From positions 2,542,001 through 2,606,000 of the forward strand of contig NZ_AP025032.1 of assembly GCF_019973775.1 (NCBI RefSeq): a stretch of DNA of 64,000 nt. Direction: 5' to 3'. This stretch comes from Aureimonas sp. SA4125 (GTDB lineage: Bacteria; Pseudomonadota; Alphaproteobacteria; Rhizobiales; Rhizobiaceae). How positions within the stretch are numbered: the stretch's first letter is position 1; the number at the start of each line of letters is the position of its first letter. The notes beneath the pieces were generated by a model. It was not told where the DNA came from and searched no databases. It saw only the letters and a program-made list of their open reading frames with translations. Position numbers and translations under genes: made by a program. Positions 1-8,176 of this stretch are shown here, piece after piece.

Positions 1-493
1 GCATGCCTTCGGCCTCGGCGATCTCCGGGCTGACGGTCGCCGCCAGCAGCGGCCGCCACAAGAAGGCGAGCACGGCGAGGACGATTGCCCCGCCGGCATA
101 GATGGCGACGAGGTCGGTCTTCGAGACGGCGAGGATGTCGCCGAACAGAAAGCCCATCAGGTCGATCCGCACCCAGGTCATGAAGGCCACCATCACCAGC
201 CCCAGCGCGAGCGTCGCATGCGACAGGATGCCGAGGAGCGCATCGGTCGAAAGCGTGCCTTTGCGCTGCAGGAAGATTAACGCCAGCGACACCAGCGCCG
301 CGACGACGAAGACGCCGATCATCATGTCGATCTGGAGAACCAGCGACAGGGCAATCCCCAGGAGGGCCGAGTGCGCCATGGTGTCGCCGAAATAGGCCAT
401 GCGCCGCCAGACGACGAAGCAGCCAAGCGGCCCCGTCGTCAGGGCAAGGCCGATGCCGGCGAGGATGGCGCGGACGAAGAAGTCATCCAGCAT
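1..493 (-). CDS. znuB: Zinc ABC transporter permease ZnuB (partial, 3' end outside window)
   Basis: Membrane permease of the high-affinity zinc importer ZnuABC. The minus-strand reading from ATG at 493 opens MLDDFFVRAILAGIGLAL, followed by WRRMAYFGDTMAHSALLGIA, the conserved cytoplasmic coupling stretch of ZnuB/ABC-3 family permeases. Hydrophobic segments then alternate with short loops up to the window edge, so about 164 residues of a usual 260-280 are visible. Its start overlaps the end of znuC by 11 bases, so the two are translationally coupled. Divergent znuA and a Zur-like palindrome upstream of znuC support regulation by zinc. The family is recognised confidently; zinc rather than manganese is inferred from the His-rich neighbours. 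Confidence 0.92.
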   Translation of the reverse strand, partial: MLDDFFVRAILAGIGLALTTGPLGCFVVWRRMAYFGDTMAHSALLGIALSLVLQIDMMIGVFVVAALVSLALIFLQRKGTLSTDALLGILSHATLALGLVMVAFMTWVRIDLMGFLFGDILAVSKTDLVAIYAGGAIVLAVLAFLWRPLLAATVSPEIAEAEGM

Positions 494-1403
494 GGACGTG
501 GCTCCCGGCCGCTGGTGCTCTGCGCTGGCTCACCGTCTCCCCTGGAGGCGGCGGCTCGTTCGATGCCGCGACGTCTGCCGGGCGGCCGCCATGATCCTCA
601 TGATGATGGGAATGATCGTGATGGCCGTCGCCGGCATGGCAGTGGTCGGTCAGCGTGCCGTCGGCGTGCTCCACCCGGCCGTCCGGGAGATGGGTATGGT
701 CGTGGTGGTGACGGTAGACCGCCAGCGTCCCCGCCGCCCGGGCGCCGAACAGCTTCAGGTATTCCGGGCTGGCAGCGACCTTTTCGGGCGTCCCGCGGCA
801 GCAGACATGGCCGTTCAGGCACACCACCGTGTCGGTCTGCGCCATGACCACATGAAGGTCGTGCGAGATGAGCAGAACCCCGCAGCCGGTGCGGTCGCGG
901 ATGTCGCCGATGAGTTCGTAGAGCTGCGTCTCGCCGGTGTAGTCGACGCCCTGCACCGGTTCGTCGAGGACGAGAAGATCCGGCTTGCGCGCCAGGGCCC
1001 GGGCCAGCAGCGCCCGCTGGAACTCGCCGCCGGAGAGATGCTGCACCTCGGCCTTCTTGAGATGCGCGATCCCGACGCTGCCGAGCGCAGCGTCGATCTC
1101 GGCGGGCCGGAGCCGACCCGTCAAAGACATCAGCCGCTCGACCGTCAGCGGCAGGGTCCAGTCGATCGCCAGCTTCTGCGGGACGTAGCCGACGGCGAGC
1201 CCCGGTCTGCGCACGGCGCTGCCCTCGTCCGGCTTCATCAGGCCGATCGCCATCTTGGCCGTCGTGCTCTTGCCCGAGCCGTTGGGCCCGATCAGCGTGA
1301 CGATCTCGCCGCGGCGTACGCCGAGGTCGACGCCCCGCACGAGCCAGCGGCCGGACCGGCTGATGCCGGCGCCGGCCAGGTTGAGGAGAAGATCTGCGGT
1401 CAC
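483..1403 (-). CDS. znuC: Zinc ABC transporter ATP-binding protein ZnuC
   Basis: ATPase that drives zinc import with ZnuA and ZnuB. Walker A is GPNGSGKST, the signature is LSGGEFQRALLARALARKP, and Walker B (LLVLDEPVQGVD) is followed by a switch histidine in LLISHDLH. The C-terminal about 60 residues are unusually rich in His (HHHDHTH, HDHSHHHEDH), a likely zinc-binding tail also known in other alphaproteobacterial ZnuC proteins. I chose the GTG at 1403 because the ABC fold begins directly after it. An upstream in-frame ATG at 1496 would add a 31-residue leader unlike the family and would lie beside the operator. It overlaps znuB by 11 bases. Confidence 0.9.
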   Translation of the reverse strand: MTADLLLNLAGAGISRSGRWLVRGVDLGVRRGEIVTLIGPNGSGKSTTAKMAIGLMKPDEGSAVRRPGLAVGYVPQKLAIDWTLPLTVERLMSLTGRLRPAEIDAALGSVGIAHLKKAEVQHLSGGEFQRALLARALARKPDLLVLDEPVQGVDYTGETQLYELIGDIRDRTGCGVLLISHDLHVVMAQTDTVVCLNGHVCCRGTPEKVAASPEYLKLFGARAAGTLAVYRHHHDHTHLPDGRVEHADGTLTDHCHAGDGHHDHSHHHEDHGGRPADVAASNEPPPPGETVSQRRAPAAGSHVHAG

Positions 1404-1521
1404 CCGGGCACCTGTGGGGGAAGAGAGGTCTGTCGTCAGTCCACGGACGGTCGATGCTCGAAACACGCCTGCCGGGCTTGCGCTGCAATATCGCAAACGT
1501 TATAGCATGACGCAAGGTGCC

Positions 1522-1534
1522 GTAATATCATTAC
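1522..1534. promoter_or_regulatory. Zur-like operator between znuC and znuA
   Basis: The bases GTAATATCATTAC form a perfect inverted repeat (GTAAT-N3-ATTAC), 23 bases before the znuA start and in the shared divergent promoter region. A second, imperfect copy (GTTATAGCATGAC) lies at 1499-1511. AT-rich dyads of this kind are the usual form of Zur boxes. That Zur binds here is an inference from sequence and position. Confidence 0.6.
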
Positions 1535-1556
1535 ATATGACATCGGAGAAAGTGCC

Positions 1557-2552
1557 ATGAAAACCCTAATCGCCCTGTCGACGACCGCCGCCTTGCTGGG
1601 CGCCTCCCTTCCCGCTCTGGCGGCGCCGGACGTGGTCGTGTCGATCAAGCCGATCCATTCGCTGGTTGCGGCCGTCATGCAAGGTGTCGGCGAGCCGAAA
1701 CTGATCATCGATGGCGCGGCCTCGCCCCACACCTATACGATGAAGCCGTCCAACGCCGCCGATCTCGAAGCGGCCGACATCGTCTTCTGGGCCGGCGACG
1801 GACTCGAGGCTTTTCTGAAGAAACCGATCGAGACGCTGGGCGCCAAGGCGAAGTCGGTCGAACTCGTCGACGCACCCGGCCTGATCCAGCTGAAGTTCCG
1901 CGAGGGCGGCGCTTTCGACGCACACGATCACGGGCACGAACATCACGAGGGCGAAGAAGGGGCCGACCATGCCGCCGCGGAGCACGACCACGCGGCGCAC
2001 GCGGACGGTGATCACGAGGATCATCACGGCGGCGTCGACATGCACTTCTGGCTCGACCCCGAGAATGCAAAGGCCATGGTCGCGATGATCGAAAAGACCC
2101 TCGCCGACGCCGATCCGGCCGATGCCGCACGCTACGCCGAGAACGCCGCGGCGCTCGGCGCACGGCTGGACACGCTGACGGCGACGACGAAGGCGGCGCT
2201 CGCGCCGGTCGGCGGGAAGCCCTTCATCGTCTTCCACGATGCCTATCAGTACTATGAAAACCGCTTCGGCGTCGTGGCCGCAGGCTCCATCACGGTCAGC
2301 CCCGAGACTCTTCCGGGCGTTCAGCGCATTTCCGAGATGCAGGCCAAGGTCCGCGACCTCGGCGCGACCTGCGTCTTTGCCGAGCCGCAGTTCGAGCCGA
2401 AGCTCGTGACCGTGGTCACCGAAGGCAGCGATGCCCGGACGGGCATTCTCGATCCCGAAGGCGCATCGCTCGACAAGGGGCCGGACCTGTATTTCCAGCT
2501 GATCGACGGAATTACCGCGTCACTGAAGGAATGCCTTTCGCCGCAGGGCTGA
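1557..2552 (+). CDS. znuA: Zinc ABC transporter periplasmic binding protein ZnuA
   Basis: Periplasmic zinc receptor of the ZnuABC importer (cluster A-I, TroA/ZnuA fold). A Sec signal peptide covers about residues 1-22 (hydrophobic stretch ending LPALAAP). The metal-site pattern is visible as SPHTYTMKPS, then a loop of about 50 residues crowded with His, Asp and Glu (HDHGHEHHEGEE and HEDHHGGVD), then HFWLDPENA and FHDAYQYYENRF. The His-rich loop is typical of zinc rather than manganese receptors. A ribosome site (GGAGAA) precedes ATG at 1557. It is divergent from znuCB across a Zur-like palindrome. 331 residues is normal for the family. Confidence 0.95.
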   Translation: MKTLIALSTTAALLGASLPALAAPDVVVSIKPIHSLVAAVMQGVGEPKLIIDGAASPHTYTMKPSNAADLEAADIVFWAGDGLEAFLKKPIETLGAKAKSVELVDAPGLIQLKFREGGAFDAHDHGHEHHEGEEGADHAAAEHDHAAHADGDHEDHHGGVDMHFWLDPENAKAMVAMIEKTLADADPADAARYAENAAALGARLDTLTATTKAALAPVGGKPFIVFHDAYQYYENRFGVVAAGSITVSPETLPGVQRISEMQAKVRDLGATCVFAEPQFEPKLVTVVTEGSDARTGILDPEGASLDKGPDLYFQLIDGITASLKECLSPQG

Positions 2553-2603
2553 TGGTCTAAAGCCCAGCTGAATGCTCAGAGCGAGCTACGTCCCTCGATC
2601 GTA

Positions 2604-2740
2604 GTCATCCTTGGGCTTGTCCCGAGGACCCATGCCGACGCGCCGGCCTTACGCGGCGCGGTGGACAAGAGCGAGACTTGACCTCGAAGGGGCAACTGAA
2701 CACGCGCGGCATGGGTTCTCGGGACAAGCCCGAGAATGAC
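2604..2740. repeat. Long imperfect palindromic intergenic repeat
   Basis: Two arms of about 33 bases (2604-2637 and 2708-2740) are near-perfect inverted copies. The core GGGCTTGTCCCGAGGACCCA on the left pairs with TGGGTTCTCGGGACAAGCCC on the right, and both outer ends read GTCAT/ATGAC. About 70 bases separate them. The stem sits in the 305-base gap between the convergent znuA and gbcB genes, so it may act as a bidirectional transcript end. Repeats with this core are, from memory, widespread between genes in Hyphomicrobiales. No gene is seen in the gap. Confidence 0.75.
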
Positions 2741-2857
2741 TAATCTGCCGGGTTTGCGGGGCTTTAGAGATCGCTTGCACCCAAGCGAGCGATAATCCAT
2801 CGGCAGATTTCCCCTGACGCCCAGATCGACGGACCGGCAATCAAGCCGACCGCCAGA

Positions 2858-3946
2858 TCAGGCCTCGACTTCGACGCGTCCGATCGGCTTGGAGCAGCAG
2901 GCGAGGATGTAGCCCTCCTCGACCTCGTCGTCTCGGATGCCGCCATTGTGCACCATGTGCACCTCACCGGAGATCTTCTTCGTCTTGCAGGTGCCGCAGA
3001 CGCCGAACTGGCAGGCGCTCGGGATGTTCAGCCCGAGACCCTTGGCGACCTGGAGGATCGTATCGGTCTCGGTGCAGGCGGCCTCGAGCCCCGATGTGGC
3101 GAAGACGACGCGCGCGCCCTTCCCTTCCTCCGGGATGACATCCTCCGCGCCGACGGGCCCCAGCTCCTCGGCGAGCGGCGCCGAGAAGCTCTCCTCGTGA
3201 TAGTGTGTCATGTCGAAGCCCGCGGCATTCAGAATGTCGCGCACCGCCTGCATGAACACGGCAGGCCCGCAGCAGAAGATCTCGCGCTCGTGATAGTCCG
3301 AGGCGATGAGTTCCAGCATCAGGCTGTTGATGCGGCCCTTGTAACCCGTCCAGGCGTCGAATGGGTCGGCCCGCTCGACGATCCAGGCGAGATCGATGTC
3401 GTTGACGCGCGCCGCCATCCGCTCGAGTTCCGCCCGGAAGATGATGTCGCTCGGGCTGCGGGCACAATGGATGAACTTGATGTCGGTATGGCGGGCATAG
3501 TCGTAGAGCCAGCGCGTCATCGACATCATCGGCGTGATGCCGGATCCGGCCGAGATGAAGAGATAGCGATCGGCCGGGTGGTTGTGGAAGGTGAAGATGC
3601 CGGCCGGGCCATAAGCCTTCAGCCGCACGCCCTCGCGCACATTGTCGAACATCCAGCGACTGGCCATGCTGCCAGCCTGCGCCTTCACCGTCACCGTCAC
3701 CGACAGCGGCCGCGACGGGCTGGAGGACAGCGTGTAGGTCCGCAGCATGGGGCCGCCGGGCATCGGCAATTCCAGCGTGATGAACTGGCCCGGATGGTAG
3801 CGGAACCAGGATTCATCCGGGGTCTGGAACGAGAACGTCATGACATCCCGGGTCTCCGGCAGCACCGCGACGCATTCGAGTACCTGGACCTGGTCGTTCC
3901 AGGGACGCATCTCATCGAGATGCTTGTGTCGTGGTGCAGATGTCAT
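2858..3946 (-). CDS. gbcB: Glycine betaine demethylase reductase subunit GbcB-like
   Basis: Flavin and iron-sulfur reductase passing electrons from NAD(P)H to the Rieske oxygenase encoded just upstream. The domains run in order: an FAD-binding barrel (RTYTLSSSPSRP, about residues 80-90), an NAD-binding domain (FISAGSGITPMMS, about 130-142, and FCCGPAVFMQAVRDIL), then a C-terminal plant-type ferredoxin with the 2Fe-2S ligands in CQFGVCGTCKTKK and a last Cys in ILACCSKP. The fusion order FNR-then-ferredoxin and the partner gene match GbcB of glycine betaine catabolism. Related systems demethylate stachydrine or carnitine derivatives, so the exact substrate is inferred. It lies 6 bases downstream of gbcA. 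Confidence 0.82.
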   Translation of the reverse strand: MTSAPRHKHLDEMRPWNDQVQVLECVAVLPETRDVMTFSFQTPDESWFRYHPGQFITLELPMPGGPMLRTYTLSSSPSRPLSVTVTVKAQAGSMASRWMFDNVREGVRLKAYGPAGIFTFHNHPADRYLFISAGSGITPMMSMTRWLYDYARHTDIKFIHCARSPSDIIFRAELERMAARVNDIDLAWIVERADPFDAWTGYKGRINSLMLELIASDYHEREIFCCGPAVFMQAVRDILNAAGFDMTHYHEESFSAPLAEELGPVGAEDVIPEEGKGARVVFATSGLEAACTETDTILQVAKGLGLNIPSACQFGVCGTCKTKKISGEVHMVHNGGIRDDEVEEGYILACCSKPIGRVEVEA

Positions 3947-3952
3947 GATGGA

Positions 3953-5194
3953 TCAGGCAACCTTCAGATGCGGCACGCTCGCACCCTTGAGGCGCGTCTC
4001 CATGAAGTTGCAGTACCAGTCGACGAACTGCAGCACGCCGCCTTCATGCACCGGCGAGTAGGGTCCGGGCACGTAGGCCGGCGAATTGATGCCGAACTGG
4101 TTCTCCTCGATGATCCGGCGATCCTGGTCGTTGGTGGCGATCCAGACCTTCGTCAGTTCGTCGATCGAATAGTCGACGCCTTCCACCGCATCCTTGTGGA
4201 CGAGCCATTTCGTGGTGACCTGCGTCAGGTTCGGGCCGAGCGGCAGAACGCGGAAGGACGAGGCGTGGTCGCCGAGAATGTGGTTCCAGGTGGTCGGGTA
4301 GTGGAAGAGCAGCATGGTGCCGATCTGCGGCGTCAGCACGTTCGGCGACAGCGGCCTCTTCGAGGCAGCCTTGCCCGACATGGTGAAGCTGACGGCATCG
4401 CGCAGCAGCGGCATGCGCGCGGCGCGGAACTGGCCGTCGGGCGAGATCTGGAACTTGCTGGGCAGGCCGGCGGCCTCGCAGCGCTGCCAGTGCTCGGCGA
4501 TCTCCGGCTCGTCCATGGCGTCGACGCCGGTCACCCCCGGCGCTTCCGGGAAAGTGCGGCAGAGCTCGGGATGGCTGCCCGCGCAGTGGTAGCACTCGCG
4601 GTTGTTCTCCCAGGTGAGCTTCCAGTTGCCCTTCTCGACGATCGTCATCTCGAAAGCGACCTTCGTCTCCGACAGTGTGTGCGGAGCGAAATAGGGCTCC
4701 ACCATGGCCCGGACCGGGGCGAAGTCCGGCGCGTATTCCGACAGGTTGATGAAGATGTAGCCGCCGACCGTCTCGCAGTGGACGGGCTTCAGCCCGAACT
4801 CTGTCGGCTTGAAATCGGCGCCCATGTCGCGGGCAAACAGCAGCCGGCCGTCGAGTTCGTAGGTCCACTGGTGATAGGGACAGACGAGCTTTGCCGCCGT
4901 GCCCTTCTCGGCCGAGCAGATGCGCGAGCCGCGATGGCGGCAGGCGTTGTGGAAGGCGCGGACATTCTTCTGCGCATCGCGCACGATCAGCACGGGATAG
5001 GCGCCGACCTGGACTGTCATGTAGCTGCCAGGCTTCGGCAGTTCGCAGTCGTGGCCCATGAACAGCCAGTCGCGGTACCAAATCGTGTCGAGATCGACCT
5101 GATAGTAGTCCGGGTCGCTGTAGAACGCCTGCTCGAGGCTGTAGCCGGGCTTGCGCTGCTGGAGTTTCGCCAGCATCTCATCGCGAACGTTCAT
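3953..5194 (-). CDS. gbcA: Glycine betaine demethylase oxygenase subunit GbcA-like (Rieske)
   Basis: Ring-hydroxylating-type oxygenase that would oxidatively remove a methyl group from glycine betaine to give dimethylglycine. The N-terminal Rieske domain shows CRHRGSRIC and, further on, CPYHQW (pattern C-x-H ... C-x2-H). The catalytic domain holds the mononuclear iron motif in NNRECYHCAGSHPEL. I chose ATG 5194 (MNVRDEMLAKLQ) because GGAG lies 7 bases upstream and family members start there; an in-frame ATG at 5224 would add 10 residues. No dimethylglycine or sarcosine oxidase genes lie beside it, so the later steps must be elsewhere. Substrate is assigned by family resemblance. Confidence 0.83.
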   Translation of the reverse strand: MNVRDEMLAKLQQRKPGYSLEQAFYSDPDYYQVDLDTIWYRDWLFMGHDCELPKPGSYMTVQVGAYPVLIVRDAQKNVRAFHNACRHRGSRICSAEKGTAAKLVCPYHQWTYELDGRLLFARDMGADFKPTEFGLKPVHCETVGGYIFINLSEYAPDFAPVRAMVEPYFAPHTLSETKVAFEMTIVEKGNWKLTWENNRECYHCAGSHPELCRTFPEAPGVTGVDAMDEPEIAEHWQRCEAAGLPSKFQISPDGQFRAARMPLLRDAVSFTMSGKAASKRPLSPNVLTPQIGTMLLFHYPTTWNHILGDHASSFRVLPLGPNLTQVTTKWLVHKDAVEGVDYSIDELTKVWIATNDQDRRIIEENQFGINSPAYVPGPYSPVHEGGVLQFVDWYCNFMETRLKGASVPHLKVA

Positions 5195-5503
5195 GCCAAT
5201 CTCCGCATCGCCAGTGGCGTCCAACCCTGCCGGCCATCCCGATCACGCATCCCGCGCCAGACCGATTTATCGAAAGGTCACAGAGTGTTGCGGCGATCGA
5301 TGGGCAACCGGGCATTCCATATCGACTCACAGGCGCAGCGCCTCTGGACGACCCCCGCAATCACAGCACCGCACCGCACATTCTGGAGCCGGTAAAAGCG
5401 ACAGCGACGTCGCTGTCTACGACATTGACCGACGCTCGAGGAATAAACCCGTCTTGGCGGCGAAAATGCGTCTGCGGATGAGATGCTGCGGGAAAGATGA
5501 CGC
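5195..5503. other. Intergenic region upstream of gbcA
   Basis: This 309-base gap lies upstream of gbcA and downstream of rirA, both on the minus strand. It must hold the gbcAB promoter and any rirA terminator. I saw no RNA gene, riboswitch or clear dyad in it. Confidence 0.4.
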
Positions 5504-5947
5504 TCAGGCGACCTCGGCGAGCCCCAGGCGCTGACGCATGACCGACTTCTGGCCCGACAGGTCGGCGATAGTGTAGCTCCCGAGAACGCCGAGAAAGGCG
5601 TCGAGCGCCGCATGGAGCGCCGCATTGAGGGCGCAGCTGTCGATCAGGGGGCAATCCGTCGCGCCCGTCTCGAAGCACTCCGCCATCGCAAAGCTCTCTT
5701 CCGTCACGCTGACGACGTCGCGCAACGTGATCTGGTCCGCGGGCTTGGCGAGCCGGATGCCGCCATTGCGACCCCGGACCGTCTCGACCATGCCGGCCAT
5801 GACCAGCGGCTGCAGAATCTTGAAAAGGAAGAGTTCGGACAATGCATAGGCCGCGGCGATATCGCCGACACGGCTCAGCTTGTCAGGATTGACAGCGCAG
5901 TACATCAGCATCCGGACGGCATGGTTTGTCTGACGCGTCAGTCGCAT
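5504..5947 (-). CDS. rirA: Iron-responsive Rrf2-family regulator RirA
   Basis: Transcriptional regulator that represses iron uptake genes in rhizobia and relatives when iron is plentiful, sensing through an iron-sulfur cluster. The start MRLTRQTNHAVRMLMYCA and the helix-turn-helix segment SELFLFKILQPLVMAGMVET are near-identical to RirA as I remember it. The three cluster cysteines are present in the order AMAEC, TDCPL and DSCAL. I chose ATG 5947 because RirA begins there and GGGAAAG precedes it; upstream in-frame starts at 5953 and 5980 are possible. An Irr-like box lies about 60 bases upstream. Confusion with NsrR or IscR is unlikely given the sequence. Confidence 0.88.
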   Translation of the reverse strand: MRLTRQTNHAVRMLMYCAVNPDKLSRVGDIAAAYALSELFLFKILQPLVMAGMVETVRGRNGGIRLAKPADQITLRDVVSVTEESFAMAECFETGATDCPLIDSCALNAALHAALDAFLGVLGSYTIADLSGQKSVMRQRLGLAEVA

Positions 5948-6005
5948 GGTCATCTTTCCCAAGGTTCTCGCGGAAGGCACCGGAAAAGGTGACTCCCGCG
6001 CACAC

Positions 6006-6022
6006 CTTAGAAGAATTCCAAA
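6006..6022. promoter_or_regulatory. Irr-type iron control element upstream of rirA
   Basis: CTTAGAAGAATTCCAAA matches the ICE/Irr consensus TTTAGAA-N3-TTCTAAA at all but two defined positions. It lies 59 bases upstream of the rirA start. Irr control of rirA is known in Agrobacterium. Binding here is inferred. Confidence 0.5.
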
Positions 6023-6098
6023 TTAAATGAAGAGCCTTTTATCTCCTGGGCTGAATCGTTGCAGCGATGACCGCCAAGCGTCGCCACGGGTCCGGACG

Positions 6099-6506
6099 TC
6101 AGTCCTCGACAGGATGAAAGTTCATCGCGACGCCATTGATGCAGTAGCGCAGGTGGGTCGGCGGCGGGCCATCATCGAAGACGTGGCCGAGATGACTGCC
6201 GCAGCGCGCGCAGTGGCACTCGGTCCGCACCATGCCGAGCGTGCGATCGACGGTCGTCGCGATGGCCCCCGGCATGGGGTCGTTGAAGCTCGGCCAGCCG
6301 GTGCCGCTCTCGAATTTGCGCGTGGACGTGAAGAGTTCCTGGTCGCAGCCGGCGCAGGAGAACGTGCCGTCGCGCTTCTCATAGTTCAGCGCGCAACTAC
6401 CGGGCCGCTCGGTGCCATGACCGCGCATAACGCGATACTGCTCGGGAGAGAGAAGCGCGCGCCATTCGGCGTCGGTGCGGGTCACGGGATAGGTCTGAAC
6501 GTCCAT
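6099..6506 (-). CDS. msrB: Peptide-methionine (R)-S-oxide reductase MsrB
   Basis: Repairs oxidised methionine by reducing the R-sulfoxide. The 135-residue protein has the two zinc CxxC pairs (CAGCDQEL and [12 protein letters not shown]), the family motif ESGTGWPSF, and the C-terminal [11 protein letters not shown] with the resolving Cys. The likely catalytic region is normal and the length is full for MsrB. I chose ATG 6506 ([12 protein letters not shown]). The open frame continues upstream to 6824, but that extension has no family resemblance and is rejected. It stands alone, with no msrA neighbour. Confidence 0.93.
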   Translation of the reverse strand: MDVQTYPVTRTDAEWRALLSPEQYRVMRGHGTERPGSCALNYEKRDGTFSCAGCDQELFTSTRKFESGTGWPSFNDPMPGAIATTVDRTLGMVRTECHCARCGSHLGHVFDDGPPPTHLRYCINGVAMNFHPVED

Positions 6507-6940
6507 GAAAGTGCTCCGTTGGTCTGCCCTTGAGGCGCTATGATCCTCATATGGGCCCGCTTGCGGGAGAGGCAAAGAGGGCCGCGACTGGGGCAGCTGA
6601 AAGAACCTCCTTGGGCAGACTGTCCAAATCCCCTGTGACGCGCCACGACGCACCCGCGGCTCGGCCAGCATCAGCGGATGAATGTGCCGCGCAGACAAAG
6701 CGTTGTCCCCTTTTCCAGATTCTGACTGGCAGACAAGCGGCCGGGACCCGGCACGGTCCGCGCGAGCCAGCCTGCGCGTCCTTGCCAGCAGCGGGCAACC
6801 GTCAAATGGGCACAAGCGCCGCACGCTGATGAGCGCTCGGCTGCAACTTTGACGACCGCCGCGACACGTTCCAGCAAGGCCGGGCGAGAGGTGACAGGAA
6901 ATTCAGCCACTTGTCGCAAACACCTAAAGCGTCCCGGCAA
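6507..6940. other. Gene-free stretch of 434 bases
   Basis: Between msrB and the Gfo/Idh/MocA gene, both on the minus strand. Open frames here are short and have no recognisable domain. It should hold the msrB promoter. I saw no tRNA, riboswitch or strong hairpin. Confidence 0.4.
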
Positions 6941-8125
6941 TCATGACCCGCCGTCGATGTGCGTCCAGGCGCTTCCGGCTGCCGAGGAGCGGACGGCGGC
7001 CTCGATGAAGGCGAGCCCCGCCATCCCGTCGGCAATGGTGGGATAAAGGACCTCCGGCGGCGGCGGCCGGCCGGCATCGGATGTCCGGATCGCCGCGGCC
7101 GCCTCGGCATAGATGGTCGCAAACCCCTCGAGATAGCCCTCGGGATGTCCGGCCGGGATCCGCGAGACGCGTGCCGCCGCCGGCCCCGAACCCGCACCGT
7201 TGCGCGTCAACAGCCGTTTTGGATCTCCCAGCGGCGTATGCCAGAGGAGGTTCGGGTTCTCCTGGTGCCATTCGAGCCCCCCCTTCGACCCGTAGATCCG
7301 AAGCTTCAGGCCGTTCTCATGGCCGGGCGCGACCTGGCTGCACCAGAGCGTTCCCCGGGCGCCGCCCCGATAGCGCAGCATGATGTGGGCATTGTCGTCG
7401 AGCTTTCGCCCGTCGACGAAGGTGTGGAGTTCGGCCGCCAGCTGCTCCGCCTGGAGACCGCTGACGAAGCAGCCGAGCTGATAGGCGTGGGTGCCGATGT
7501 CGCCGATCGACCCGCCGGCGCCCGCCTGTGCCGGGTCGACCCGCCATCCCGCCTGCTTGGAGCCGGTATCCTCGGTGCGGCCGGACAGCCAGTCCTGCAC
7601 ATATTCCGCCTGCACGAGCCGGATGTCGCCGAGTTCGCCACTCGCCACCATCTCCCGCGCCTGCCGGATCATCGGGTAGCCGGAATAATTATGGGTGAGG
7701 ACGAAGACCTTGCCGCTGGCCTCGATCAGCCGGGCCAGTTCCCGTGCATCGGAAAGCGACGTCGTCACCGGCTTGTCGCAGATGACGTGGACGCCTTTTT
7801 CGAGAAAGGCCCGGGCGACCGGAAAATGCATGTTGTTGGGCGTGACGATCGCCACCGCCTCGATGCCGTCGGGCCGCTCGGCCTCGCGATCGGCCATCTC
7901 CTGGAAGGACCCGTAGCTCCGCTCGTCGGCGAGCCCGATTTCCCGGCCCGATGCCCTGGCCCGTGCTGGATCGGACGACAACGCCCCCGCCACCAGCTCG
8001 AACTGGTCGTCCAGCCGCGCCGCAATCCGGTGCACGCCGCCGATGAAGGCGCCCTGCCCGCCGCCGACCATGCCGAGCCGGATGCGCCGGTCCCGGATCT
8101 CGCTGCGTCCCTCGATGCTCATCAT
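6941..8125 (-). CDS. Gfo/Idh/MocA family NAD(P)-dependent oxidoreductase
   Basis: Probable sugar or polyol dehydrogenase. The N-terminal Rossmann motif is GMVGGGQGAFIGGVHR (about residues 18-33) and the family motif is CDKPVTTSLSDA (about 115-127). The substrate-domain stretch GGSIGDIGTHAYQLGCFV has the usual Asp-x3-His catalytic pair. 394 residues is normal. It is the last gene of a minus-strand set with a PfkB kinase and an AP-endonuclease-fold isomerase, which suggests stepwise breakdown of one sugar or inositol-like compound. GGGAGGA precedes the start. The substrate cannot be read from the sequence. Confidence 0.85.
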   Translation of the reverse strand: MMSIEGRSEIRDRRIRLGMVGGGQGAFIGGVHRIAARLDDQFELVAGALSSDPARARASGREIGLADERSYGSFQEMADREAERPDGIEAVAIVTPNNMHFPVARAFLEKGVHVICDKPVTTSLSDARELARLIEASGKVFVLTHNYSGYPMIRQAREMVASGELGDIRLVQAEYVQDWLSGRTEDTGSKQAGWRVDPAQAGAGGSIGDIGTHAYQLGCFVSGLQAEQLAAELHTFVDGRKLDDNAHIMLRYRGGARGTLWCSQVAPGHENGLKLRIYGSKGGLEWHQENPNLLWHTPLGDPKRLLTRNGAGSGPAAARVSRIPAGHPEGYLEGFATIYAEAAAAIRTSDAGRPPPPEVLYPTIADGMAGLAFIEAAVRSSAAGSAWTHIDGGS

Positions 8126-8176
8126 TCCTCCCGCGTCTTCTGCCGAACGGGCGCTCTCTCGGCGCCTCTGGCTGTT

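Noticed and set aside
2948..5395. An 815-codon open frame on the plus strand opposite gbcA and gbcB
   Set aside because: It is antisense to two genes with full catalytic motifs. Its own sequence is His/Arg/Gly-rich without domains, as expected for a shadow frame in GC-rich DNA.
6507..6824. Upstream in-frame extension of MsrB
   Set aside because: It adds about 106 residues unlike any MsrB, while ATG 6506 gives a normal-length protein.
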